NCBI RefSeq assembly: GCF_042477335.2
Contig: NC_091255.1
Span: 42,324,501-42,388,500, forward strand
Source: Ovis canadensis
Taxonomy: Eukaryota; Chordata; Mammalia; Artiodactyla; Bovidae
Direction of reading: 5' to 3'
Length of the DNA: 64,000 nt
The notes below the pieces were generated by a model. The model did not search any database. It was not told the origin of the DNA and saw only the letters and a list, made by a program, of their open reading frames with translations. Positions 1 through 11,300 of the stretch are shown here, piece after piece. The translations under genes and the position numbers were made by a program. Within the stretch, counting starts at the first letter, position 1, and the number at the start of each line of letters is the position of its first letter.

Positions 1-5
1 ACTGG

Positions 6-50
6 CAAGCGGATTCTTATGCCACTGGACCACCAGGGCATTCCCTGTGC
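6..50 (-). repeat. End of a tRNA-derived SINE, cut by the window edge
   Basis: The bases around 'accactggaccaccaggg' are the reverse complement of the 5' start of ruminant/cetartiodactyl tRNA-type SINEs (CHR family). Only about 45 bp lie inside the window. Confidence 0.55.
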
Positions 51-619
51 TTAGGTTTTGACCTCCTCACCTAGAAGCATTTACAGACTTAGATGTCGGT
101 TTGCTTGTAGACCTCTTTGTTTAATTAATCTGACGCTCCCCTTGAGCAAACAGTTGGGTTCAGCAAACCACTTCATGGGCAGGTGTGACAGAAAGTGTCA
201 AGAGGGGGTGTCCTCTTTGCTCCCTGGCTGGCTATGATCTGATGGGTCTGGGAGCAAGCTTGGCCCTTCACACTAGAACGTCTGCCTCTCTAACAAGACC
301 CACGTGAAGGACAGGAAGGCCAGGGTTTGCTCAGTGGGGGTCACTACAAAGATGATGCTGGGGTTGGGGAGAGAACTGCAGGTTCAGGGGTCATGGGGTT
401 GCAAGGGACTGACCTACATTCATCATCTCAAGTAGAACATGAGGAGGCAGGGGCGTCATCTGGTAGCAGGAAGGAATGGCCAGGCCATAAAATGACCAGA
501 CGTGGAAAAGACTGAAAAAGCCAAACCAGTGAAAAGTGAATGATACTCTGGCCCTCTCCCTCACGGCACACAGGGTCTCCCATCTGTGCCCCTCTGCCCA
601 CCACTGCCCGTCTCCTCCC

Positions 620-1300
620 CTCCCACGCAGCTGCCTCTGCTGCCAGGCCCCCAGCCCTGGGTTTAGCTGGACTCCCTCCAGTCTTGCCCCGGCCTGGCCG
701 AGTCCGCCCAGACCTGAGCCTCCAGCCCCGCCATCTCTCGGACCGGCTCCACGCCCACACCCCCGAAGTCCCAGGAGAGAATCTGATTGGCCCAGCCCGG
801 CCAAGGCGGCCAATAAACCTCGGTGGAGAGGCAGTCACGTGGCACAAGGAGAGGCAGTCACGTGGCACAAGGACAGGCACGGTGGGCGGGGTCCCAGGGC
901 CGGGTGTGTGTTGTACCGGGTGTTGTCCCCACGTGCTGCCGGTGCTCACGCCGAAGGATCCGGGGGCACCCGGGCCTTAGTAATCCCCGCCTGCTGCGCA
1001 CCACACTGTTCTGACTTGAGTCTCCTTCTCAGTCGAGGCCCTTATTCCCCACGGGGCCACCTGCAGCCTGGGCTCAGCTTCCTGCTTGCTCTCCCACGTG
1101 GGTCCCTGGCGGACCCTGGAGACGGTGACGTTCTTGGCTGCCTTGACCTCGCTAAAGCCCGTTGTTTGGGGCCAGCCGCTCCAAACCTGCCGGCCACAGT
1201 GGCCCGAGCTCGAGGTTCGCACTCAGAGGGCTGCCTGCAGCTGGGCGCCCAGTCCCTCAGCCCAGCCCCTTGGGTGGTACAGACCCTGACTGTTGAGGCG
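620..1300. promoter_or_regulatory. GC-rich block with E-box cluster, CCAAT and GC boxes (promoter-like)
   Basis: This stretch is clearly richer in G+C and CpG than its surroundings. It contains four CACGTG boxes (836-841, 859-864, 930-935, 1095-1100), CCAAT motifs in both directions (810-814 forward, ATTGG at 786-790) and a GC box GGGCGGGG at 884-891. Such clusters are typical of USF/MYC-family and Sp1-type promoters or enhancers. No first exon could be assigned to it. It lies 4-5 kb upstream of the SLC47A2 start codon, so it could be a distal promoter or enhancer of that gene, or belong to an unannotated transcript. Function is inference only. Confidence 0.35.
825..880. repeat. 23-bp tandem repeat, two perfect copies plus a partial third
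   Basis: Unit 825-847 is repeated exactly at 848-870 and followed by a degenerate start of a third copy at 871-880. Each full copy carries one TCACGTGG E-box, so the duplication doubles the site. Confidence 0.85.
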
Positions 1301-3545
1301 GAGGAGTTCCCGCGGCCCTCTACGGGTAAGGAGCTGCCTCCTGACCATTCGGCCCCAGGATAAGGCCTCCTGAGCCGGGCTGTCCCGGCCCAGCAGGCGC
1401 ATCCTGAAGCCTCCAGTTCAGCAGGGGAAATGGCATCCAGGGTGGGGAGGCAGTAGCAGGCTCCTGAGCCCTGATAGCCGTGGCAGTTTCTGGAAGGACC
1501 ATCTCAGAGACAGCCGGGGTTAGTGGTGAGAATCAGCAGTAGGCCCAGCTCAGGAGGCCCCTGCCACAGGGGACAGGCCTGGGAGAGGGGGGCCGTGGGG
1601 ACTTGTATCTGTGAATATAAGAAGTAACTGTTGAGCTTGGTGCCTCTGAAGCTCTTCATCTTTGTCGAGGGAAGTAGTTGGGGGTCGGCTAGGGCCGTAG
1701 TGTGCTGGGTGAGGTGGTGGAGGTGTCCAGGCCCATGTTCTGGACCCCAGCTGCTCTGGAGAAATCACCTGGGCGGGTGTCAAAGGACACCTGGCCGAAG
1801 AATCCCCTGGTGCTAAAACCAAGAGGATGGTTCTCCTCCGTGGGGCACAGTGGCTGAACACTGTCCCGGGCTCAGAGGAGGAGAGTAAACTGTTTCCTCA
1901 GTGGACTGCTGGTTGCTCAGGTGCCTTTAATTTAAGAAGATTCACAGACCCTTAGGCTTATGTGTGCTCCTCTGTATAAATGTTATACTTCAGTAAGAAG
2001 TTAAAGAAAAAGGGAAAAGAAGTTGCTGCCTGGGCCTTAATTAGGCCCGAACATCTCTGGTGAGACCTGGGTAGTGGTGTTTTTGGAAAAAGCTTCCCGG
2101 GTGATTCTAAAATGCAGTCACGGGTTAGAACTGCTGGTTTAACTCTGAATTTGGTGTCTCCAGTACATTCTGGTAAACTTCTCCACAGGCAGAAATTTAA
2201 CTCAGAAGGTCCCCTAGGAGGGTCTCCGGTCACTGTTAAGGCTTGACCAGCCGGCTGTGTCCCCCCCACCCTTGCCAACCTTGGTGTTCATCAAGACCCG
2301 AGCCCAGACATTCCAGTGAAGTCTGGCTAGAGCAGGGAAGGGCAGGGGTGTGGAGGGAAGAAATGTCAGGAGGGGCAGAGAGGGAAGAGGACACCACCTG
2401 AATCTAGGAGGTGGGGTTGGGGGCGGTTGGAGTGGCCTCAGGCATTCAGATGTCAGTCTTGCTCAGCCATCCGTCCTTTGCCCTGAAGATGTGTGTGAAG
2501 CTGAGGGACCAGGCCAGAGTCTCTCACTCCCCAGAGGAGAGCTGGGGGTTTGGCGGTCACATGGCAGGGAAGAGGGAATCAGAGAGAGGGACTCTGGCCC
2601 CTGACTTGGGGTTGCAGGGCGCAGGGCAGCCCCAGGGCAAAAAAAAATAGTTTCAGGCCTGGTGAGGTGTAACCAAGCGAGGAGAGGCTTGCAGGGGCTG
2701 GCCCTGGCTGTGCCTGGCAGATCACTGGGTCATCAGTTCCCAGAGGGCGGGGCTCATAGGCCAGACGCACCCCCAGGGGGACTGTCTTCCTGCTGCTGCA
2801 AGAGTTGCAACCAGAGTCAGGGTCCCCTTGCGATGGCTCTGTGCTGGTGCTGGCTACAGCTGGTCTTGTGGTGAGAGGGACTCTTGAGCCCGCCCCTCCC
2901 CCCCCGCTGAGATGGCTAGGCCAATTCATCCAGGTCACTGGCTTCTGGCTTGCTTCCATCTGTGCTTCCTCACTGAGCCCTTCTGGGCACACTCCAGCAC
3001 CTCATGGCACAATGAGGCTGCAGGGCACTGGAACTGGCTTCAGCGGAGGCATCCTCTCCTTAGTTGGATGCCTTCCCAACCCCAGGGTGTGTTGGGGGCT
3101 GGCAGTGACTCTCCACCCTTTCCCTTCACCACCCCGACCAGTCCTGGGACCTGAGAGCTTTGGGTCCTTTTTCTCTGTGAGGGTCCTGGGCAGGTCTGAG
3201 CTCCTCCCTGCTCTGCCCTTGCTCAGGGTGCGACGTGGGTGTTGGGCCAGAGGGGAGAGGATGGAGGTGGGACCGTCGAGAAGCTGGGTCCCCAGGGTGC
3301 AGGGTTTCCAGCTCCTCCCACTAGGAGGGGGATGCTGCTTCCTTTCTCAAGCTTGGGCCAGGTGACCTTGGACCTTCCCACTGCCATCCTGGAATGTTCC
3401 CTTGTCAGGCCAGCTCCGAGCCATGAGATGCCAGGCTGCCCAGAGAGGCCCCGTGACAGAAGATGGAGCCCCAGGGAAGCACCTGCTGACCGCAGACACC
3501 CACGGCAGACAGTCCCACTTGGGTGAGCCTCGGGGTGAATACAGA
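1300..3545. other. Intergenic DNA, no gene recognised
   Basis: Open frames here are short, lack a splice context and match no family I recognise. About 2030-2145 resembles an old MER5-type hAT transposon remnant. The rest is GC-moderate unique-looking sequence. By human synteny the neighbouring gene on this side should be ALDH3A1, but none of its exons were seen in the window. Confidence 0.5.
2030..2145 (+). mobile_element. MER5-like hAT DNA-transposon remnant (tentative)
   Basis: The segment 'gggtgattctaaaatgcagt' and its flanks resemble the body of MER5A/B non-autonomous hAT elements. The copy is diverged and its ends are not clear. Confidence 0.35.
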
Positions 3546-3680
3546 TAGTTATTCAGTTGCTCGGTCATGTCTGACTCTTTGAGACCCTATGGACTGTAGC
3601 ACCCCCCAGTACCTCTGTCCTTGGGGTTCTCCAGGCAAGAATACTGGAGTGGGTTGCCCCTTCCTTCTCCAGGGGACACA
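3546..3680 (-). repeat. Bov-tA/Bov-A type SINE, antisense
   Basis: The stretch from 'gttgctcggtcatgtctgac' to 'ccttctccagggg' is the reverse complement of the Bov-A unit (family hallmark on the other strand: ggcaacccactccagtattc). It is a single unit, diverged, with the tRNA part missing or lost. Confidence 0.8.
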
Positions 3681-3739
3681 GAGACACAGGTGCGATAAAA
3701 ACATCAGCCCAATGCTCCCAGCAGCCCACATGATATAAA

Positions 3740-5180
3740 TGGTGGCTGATTAAAGACACTTGAGTTTGGGGTACACAGGTGACACCATTGTTATCTGTTC
3801 AGCATCTCATCCTTCTGAAGAACCAACCTGCCCCTCCAGGTGGTCCCCAGCACCCCCTATCCCACCCTCCCCCTCCTGTTGCCATCCCAGGTTGACTCTG
3901 CCCCAGTCTTCCAGAGATCTGGCTCTGAGGGTGAAGGTATTCAGAGCTTAATCATCTCATGGACTTGCCCTTAAAAACCCGGATTTTCTCATTCTAGTCA
4001 CTCAGCTTCTTTCCAGATCACCTGCCAATGCTGACCCCCTCCACGCTGTCTCTCCCCTTCCTGTTTATTAGTTTCTCCTGTTTCCACCCGATAACCATGA
4101 TTAACAAACATTGCCAGGAGGGAGGAAGTGGCGAGGCATGCTCCCAGAGCCAGGCGATTGCGGGGCAGGTTCTCACCTGAGAAGGGAGAGAGTCCCAAAG
4201 TCCTGGGGTCTGTGGCCCCATCCCTGAGAATTGAATCCCTGCTCCTCTTTGCTGTGGGGGGGTCTGAGACCAAGGGCACAGAGCAGAGGCTGCGCAGCCA
4301 CCCCTGAGGGTGGGGGCCGTGGAGAGGGGCGTCCTCACCTGGCCAGGGGACCCTGCGTGGGACTGGGTGACCACTCTGTTCCGAGACTCTGTGCCAGTTC
4401 ACACAGGCTGAAATCCTGGAAAATCAAACCTGGGCCCAAGCCCGCAGGCCCTGAGCGTGGTGCTGGCTGCATTTGCATTACCCCAACAGTAGTGGGGTCT
4501 TCGTAGAAAGAGGCTGAAAGTGGAGTTCTGAAAGTCAGCACCCGGGCGGCCCCCACCCTGGGGGAGCAGTCCCCACACGGGTGGAAGGGCAGGGGTTCCT
4601 ATGCCCCACCCCGCCCAACTCACCTCACTTCCTTGCTCCTGTGAGCAGCAGGGGGCAGAGAGCATGGAGGAGGACATGGAGTCAGTTGTGAGTTTTCATC
4701 AATAAATTCTGGGGGATATTTGCAGATCCTCAGCCAAGGACCTGCTCCCTGGACAGTGGGCTGACCCTGACCTGCTTAGTACCCTGGGGAGCACCAGGGA
4801 AACCCAGAACCCTATGGGCTAGACCACTGAATGCCCTCCATCTGTGGGGCAGGGAACTCCTTGTCAGAACTGACCCCAGACCCCTATCCCCCAACCCCCC
4901 TTGGGACCCTTTTGAGTGTGTCTCTCTTTTCACCTGGACAGAGAGTCCTTGGCCCCCTCAGCCCTGTCTCACACCTGCACTTCCTGGGCCTTTGCTGCCA
5001 ACCCCCTGGAATGGGGTCAGCACGGTGACTCCGGGTGCCCAGACCTCTGTCCTGTCCATGGCTAGTGGGTCGGGCCACAGGCCTGGCGTGCACAGGGGGC
5101 AGGGCTGGTACCATGGGTGGTAGTGGCCCCTCCTCCGCCCCTTACTCATTAGCCAGGCTGTACGGTTACCCTGGCTGGCT
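3740..5180. other. Intergenic DNA upstream of SLC47A2, no gene recognised
   Basis: No coding exon or known repeat family could be assigned. The last few hundred bases should include the proximal promoter and 5' UTR of SLC47A2. No TATA box stands out. An upstream ATG at 5183 opens a frame that overlaps the SLC47A2 start out of frame; if it lies in the mRNA it would act as an upstream ORF. Confidence 0.4.
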
Positions 5181-5241
5181 GGATGAGGCTGGCTGAGAAG
5201 GTGCTCAGGCGTGCAGGGTGGCTGGGTGGCCTGGGCTTGGA

Positions 5242-5364
5242 ATGGACAGCCCCCAGGACACGGTCCCCCCAGGCCGAAGGAGTTGCTGCCCTGCCCTCCG
5301 CAGGCTGGTCCCCGTTGGCTTTGGAGCTGAGGCACGGACGCTCTTCGTCCTTTCTGGACCCCTG
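5242..5364 (+). CDS. SLC47A2: SLC47A2 coding exon 1 (residues 1-41)
   Basis: Encodes the cytosolic N terminus (MDSPQDTV...) and the start of the first membrane helix (LFVLSGPL). It ends in phase 0 at ctg|gtaagg. The exon is open in only one frame and easy to overlook; it is recognised by residue-level match to the human N terminus and by its exact length of 41 codons. Confidence 0.93.
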
Positions 5365-8300
5365 GTAAGGAGGCGGGGGTGAGGCGCTGACAAGGCAGGG
5401 GGCAGGGGCTGCTGGAGGCCTTCCCCAGAAATCACCCACAGGGACAGTGTCCAGGTGGCACCAGGGGCCACCACCCAGAGCCTGGCGGGGTCTGACCTCT
5501 CTCAGCGGCTGGCAGCCCCCTCCCCCCACCATCAGAGGGACTAGGTGTGTCCTTCAGGAACCCACGGGGAGGCTGGCCGAAAGGCCCAAGAGGCCAAGGG
5601 GAGCCCAGGGGTGCCTGCACGGGCGTTGCACTGGAAGAGGGGCCTTTGCCCATTTATTTTCAAAGGCAAAATGGCTCCAGGTACATTTTTTTTCTGACCA
5701 TAAAGACTACTAAATATGTGCTCCTTGTAAGAGTTTGGATAACAGTAAAAGAAGACTCCTTTCCAATCCCACCACGTGGACAGAGGCTTCCTAGGGTTTT
5801 GATGTCTTTAACTCCGCTCCTCTGTGTTTGCATGCGGCCTGACAAGATGGTTACAGTAACATCACCAGCTGTGCCCACTCCAGCGCCCCTGCTGGGGAAC
5901 CAGAGCTCAGGGGTTGATGCTGTTGCCCCGTGGGGTGGGGGCAGGACCCAGGCCTTCTGCCACCCAGCCTCGAGGGTCAGGGCCTGGAGAGCCTCTTGCC
6001 AGGAGCTGGGCTGTGAGCAGGGCCCTCGACCTTGGCCCCGGCCTTCAGTTCCTCTTCCAGATGCTGAACTTCATGGTCTATGTCGTGAGCACGGTGTTCT
6101 GCGGACACCTGGGCACGGTGGAGCTGGCGGCAGTGACCCTCTCGGTGGCTGTGAGTACAGCCAGGACCTTCTCTCCTGGGCTCCTGGGAGAAGACGTGGC
6201 CTGAGAGCACAGCTGGACCTCTGAGCACACCCCACGCACAGGCCCGGCCGGGGGGTCTCCTGCTGCTGGGCAGTCCCCTGGCTGCAGGGTCCCCCGTCGG
6301 TCTCCTCCTGAAAGCCTGCGTTCTCTCCTGTGTGTGGCTCCAGTTTGTCAACGTCTGTGGAGTTTCCGTCGGGTTTGGCTTGTCCTCGGCCTGTGACACC
6401 TTGATGTCCCAGGTAGGTGGGCCCCCGGGCAGGGCCGGAGCCAGTCCCACAGCTGCTGCAGAAAGGGTAGGGCTGGGCACCCACCCGAGGCCCCCCAGTG
6501 GCCCCCGCATCTGGGAACCTGTCAGGCAGGCCTCTGGGGGGCAGCTATCCTTGTACACCCACCCCTCAGGGACCGCGTGCTCTAGGGACCAGCCCCTCCC
6601 CTTGCCAGGGTGGCCAGGCGAGAGAGCTCTGGAATGAAAGACAGTCCTCCGACCTTGAGTCCTCTGACTTTGACCTTGAATCCTCTGGCCCTGTGTACTG
6701 AGGGCACACAGAGGGGGCCTGCTGTCCTCGGGGGGCCCACCACCCGGAGGGGCTCAGCTCCGGGGGCCTGGGTCTCACGGTGGGCCTGGCTGCTGCTAAC
6801 TCCCCAGGGAGACTCGCATGTGCTGGTGCTTCAGGGATGGTGGGGGATGGGCAGTGCCTCCCCCATCAGGAGTCGGGGGAGTACTGGGCACTGTGGGTGG
6901 ACAGGGGCTGGAGTTCTGCAAATGGCCGCTGCGGTCACTCAGAGCCGCTGAGCCCCTCAGATGAAGCCCCGGGTAGGGACTGGGGAGTGGTGGAGGGCTG
7001 CCCAGCGCACCCGCGCCCCCCCTCCCCCAAGCCGGCCAGCGGAGGGCAGGCGTGGGGTGGGCATTACTCCTGTGTTCCAGAGCTTTGGCAGCCCCAACAA
7101 GAAGCACGTGGGCGTCATCCTGCAGCGGGGCGTGCTGGTGCTGCTGCTCTGCTGTCTGCCCTGCTGGGCGCTCTTCCTCAACACTCAGCTCATCTTGCTG
7201 CTCTGCAGGCAGGACCCGGCCGTGTCCAGGTGCGCTGGGCCGGGCAGGGCCATGTCACCCCGGGAGGCCCAGCCCAGCCGGTGCTGCTCTCTCTGGGTCT
7301 CCAGCCTTCTCATGGGGGCTTGATCTGGGGACTCTCCCCCACAGCATGCTGCTCCAGCTGTGGCCAGCAGGGGGCAGACCACAGCCCATTTTAATTGAGA
7401 AAAGGCATTTGTATGGGATTTGTTTGCATCTGGTTGAGCCCCGCAGAGGCTTCCGAAGCAGTGACATGTGCACACCCCACACCACAAACAGTGGGAACAG
7501 GACCGAACCCCATTTCTGAGGAATTACACACTGTTGTTAACGTAGGATGTGTTTCCTCCTCGGAATAGCTCCCTCGTTTCCTGTTATGTGCACTTCGTGT
7601 AGTTAATTCTTAATGTGATAGAATCTTGTTTTCCCCCTTACAAACCACACATCACCCCAACTGAAGTTCCCCAGCCCTGAGACCCTGTGTTTGGGTCCTT
7701 TGGTTCTTGGGCCCCGCCTCCTGCCACCCCACCCCCACCGAGGTTCCAGATGCCTCTGGGGGTCTTGTTTTCGAGGCAAAGTCTGCCAAACCTTTCCCCA
7801 CACCCAGGGCATAGGCTGCTCGGCTCAGAGCCTGGTTCTCTCTCCTGTAGGCTGGCCCAGGAGTATGTGCAGGTCTACATCCCAGGCCTGCCGGTGAGTT
7901 GTCTTATGGAGCTTGGATCCTGACCCCCCACCAGCCAGGCGCCCCTCAGCCCTCATGCTGGTGGCCAGAGGGGCCGGAGAAAACTTCACAGTGCGGTCGG
8001 TGGTTGGTGCACATTGAACTTTTAAAAAGTAGCACAACACCTTTTTCTGGTTAGAAAACCATTTACAGGAGAGATTCTGGAAAGCCTGGGGAAGAAAACT
8101 TTCAAATCTTCCGTGATCCTACTACCCAGAGAAAAGAGGTTAATCTCTCTCCAGGGCTGTTTCTCTTCATGAGTGTGTGTGTTATCAAACACAGAGCCAC
8201 ACCTGTAGTGGGAGATGCGGCCAGTGTGTGCATGTTGTTTCGTAAGCCACCTTTTCCCTCTCAAATATATCATTAGTCAGTCTCTGCTGCTGCTGCTGCT

Positions 8301-11300
8301 AAGGCGCTTCAGTCGTGTCCGACTCTGTGCGACCCCAGAGACGGAAGCCCACCAGGCTCCCGTGTCCCTGGGATTCTCCAGGCAAGAACACTGGAGTGGG
8401 TTGCCATTTCCTTCTCCAATACATGAAAGTGAAAAGTGAAAGTGAAGTCGCTCAGTCGTGTCCGACTCTTAGCGACCCCATGGACTGCAGCCCACCAGGC
8501 TCCTCTGTCCATGGGAGTTTCCAGGCAAGAGTACTGGAGTGGGGTGCCATCGCCACCTTTAGATATGCTCAAATCACTGTCCACGATACCCATTTCAAAG
8601 GCCCCACAGTATCCCCCCCTTTGCCATAACTTATTAACCAGTTCCCATGTGTTGGGTATTTAGGTTGTTTGCAGTGGTCACTCTTATAAATTAGGTTGTG
8701 ATCAACATTCTTGTAGAAAAATCTTTGTGAATGTCTGTAATGATGCCTTATTGGAATTGGAGTTGCTCTGTCAGTGGCTTTTGATACTGGTTTGTATCAT
8801 TTCTACCCTCAAGAACAATATTCTCATCAGCACAGAGTATTATGAAAATGTTTTCTCCAATTAGAAATAGGTTATTTTAACATACACTTTATTGCAAATG
8901 AATTTGAGTGTTTTTTCATATCTTTGATCATTTGTTTTCCTTCTGTGAATTGCCCACATCCTTTGCTTATTTTAGTGGATTAATCTCTCCCTAATTATTT
9001 TAACTCTTATTAAATAATATCTCACTCCTTTGGCATATGTGTCACAAACTTTTTCAGTTGCCTTCTAATTCTTCGATACTTTTTTCTTAAAGAATTTTTA
9101 ATGTGTACATAACAGATCCATAAATCCCATCCTTTATGATGTCTGTTTGATGAGCTTAAGAACAGTCACCCCATCGCAGGATTATAGAAGCATTTGCCTT
9201 TATTTTATTTGAACTTTTTAATGGTTTCTACTTTTGTGTTTAGGACTGTAATCTTTCCAAGATGTTTTCTAAGAGTCGTTGTTGAATGTTCTTTCTCTGT
9301 TAATTTATTGAATATTAAGTAAGCAGTCCATCCACACAGGTAAGTTTCTGAGATTTGAGCCCCACCCAGTGGTCCATGTGGAGAAAGCGATGGCACCCCA
9401 CTCCAGTACTCTTGCCTGGAAAATCCCATGGACAGAGGAGCCTGGTAGGCTGCAATCCATGAGGTCGCTAAGAGTCGGACATGACTGAGCGACTTCACTT
9501 TCACTTTTCACTTTCATGCACTGGAGAAGGAAATGGCAACCCACTCCAGTGTTCTTGCCTGGAGAATCCCAGGGACGGGGGAGCCTGGTGGGCTGCCATC
9601 TATGGAGTCACAGAGTCGGACACGACTGAAGCAACTTAGCAGCAGCAGCAGTGGTCCATGTGTCCACTCGGGACTCATGGCTGCACGGCGTGATTTGCTG
9701 TGGTTCAGTGGACGTGTCACCACGTGGCAGGCTGTCTCAGGGGATCCCACCTTTCTGTCTCTGCCCCACTCTATCCCCCCTTGCTCTGCCCCCTCTGTCT
9801 TTCCTCTCTGCCCCCCTCTGCCTTCCCTCGCTCTGCCCACCCGCCATCCTCCCTTGCTCTGCCCCGCTCTATCCTCCCAGCACCAGTGACAGAGCTCTTG
9901 ATGGGCCTGGGAAGGGGGGGTTGGGATGAGTTCAGGGTGCCCGTAGGGGACACCAGGCCTGTCAGGGAGCCCCAGCCACACCCTCCCATCTGGAAGCCTA
10001 GTGCCATGACATTTCTGGGGCTCCAGATTTCTCCTGTATCATGGAAACCACCTGAAATTCTGGTCTTTCTCCTCCAAAGCTTTGGCTCTTTAGACCAAGT
10101 GAAGGTATCTTGTCCAACAGGGCCCCTGGGGCTGGGTCAGGGGAAACTTCCAAGTTATCACTATGGTAGCCACTTTATCAAATCAACAAAACCCCTCCCT
10201 CCCAGACAAAGATGCTGCCGAACGTAACTCCCTGTGGGATGAGAAGCATCACGTGTCTTAGTCATGATGTTAACCCAACTCTTGGAACTCTTAAATGTGC
10301 CAAATGCTGTTTTGTAAGCACTTTTGCAATATTAGCGTTGCGTATAAATGTATGTATAAATAGCAAGGATTCACACGCACAGTATTATCCCCTTTTTAGG
10401 TGAGGAAACTGAGGCAAGAGAGGTTAAGTAAGTGGCCTAAGGCCACACCGCTCACAGGAGGCACAGAGCCAGTACCTGAATCCAGCGGCACACTCTTGCT
10501 GACTGTGCAGTCCTGAAGAGAGGTGGAAGGCTGCAGGGAGGGTGGGCAGGGGCCACAGGCCTGGGCCAGGCTTTGACAGGGCAGGAAGCTCAGGGATGCC
10601 CTCAAGACACACACACACAAGCAGGCCCCCTCTGTCCTCCATGGATGACTCTGAGGTCTCCACCCTGCTCTGCAGAGGCTGCTGGTGGCCTCCACCCTCC
10701 CTACCCCCACTGCCTCTGCCCAAGGCCTCTCCACCCAGAGTGTTGTCTCTGGCAGCCAGAGACAAGTCCTAGGGTGGCCCCGACCTGTGGGCTCTGGTGG
10801 CCCTTCTGTGAACAGGCCCGGTTGGCGGCCAGGAGCCCAGTCCCTCTCGTTCTTGCCAGAGCACTGGAGCCCCTCTCGGGTCCACCCTCCCTGCCCGCTG
10901 GCCCCATCCTGGCACCACCCCTCAGGCAGGGCAGGGGCACAGGCTAGCAAGGTGCATCTGCAGGTCGGGACACACTCTGGTGAAGCAGCTGCCCCACACT
11001 CATCTCAGCAGTGTCTGTTCTTGTCCATGTGGAGGTGTTGTTTACTTGTGTCTGTGTGCTTATTTACACAGGCAAATTTTCTCTACAGCCTGCAGGCCAA
11101 GTACTTGCAGAATCAGGTACAGGGCCCTAGCTGGAGCTACCCCCTACCCCACACTGCACTGTCCAGCAGGGGAGGAGTGCCTGGGGTCCCTATTCTGACC
11201 TCCACACGGGTCTGTGGGGAGCCACATGTCCCCAGCCTGTGTCCCCCCCGGTGTCGCGCCACTCAATAAGGCCAGTTTTCACCGATTTCAGGGCATCGTT

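Noticed and set aside
536-1363. Long plus-strand frame of 275 codons in the GC-rich block
   Set aside because: Composition is Pro/Ser/Ala-rich as expected from GC-rich DNA, several frames on both strands are open at once, and no domain or splice context is seen.
1-5241. ALDH3A1, expected by human synteny on this side
   Set aside because: No exon with ALDH motifs (CGQTC, LELGGK, EEIFGP) was found left of SLC47A2, so the gene must lie beyond the window.
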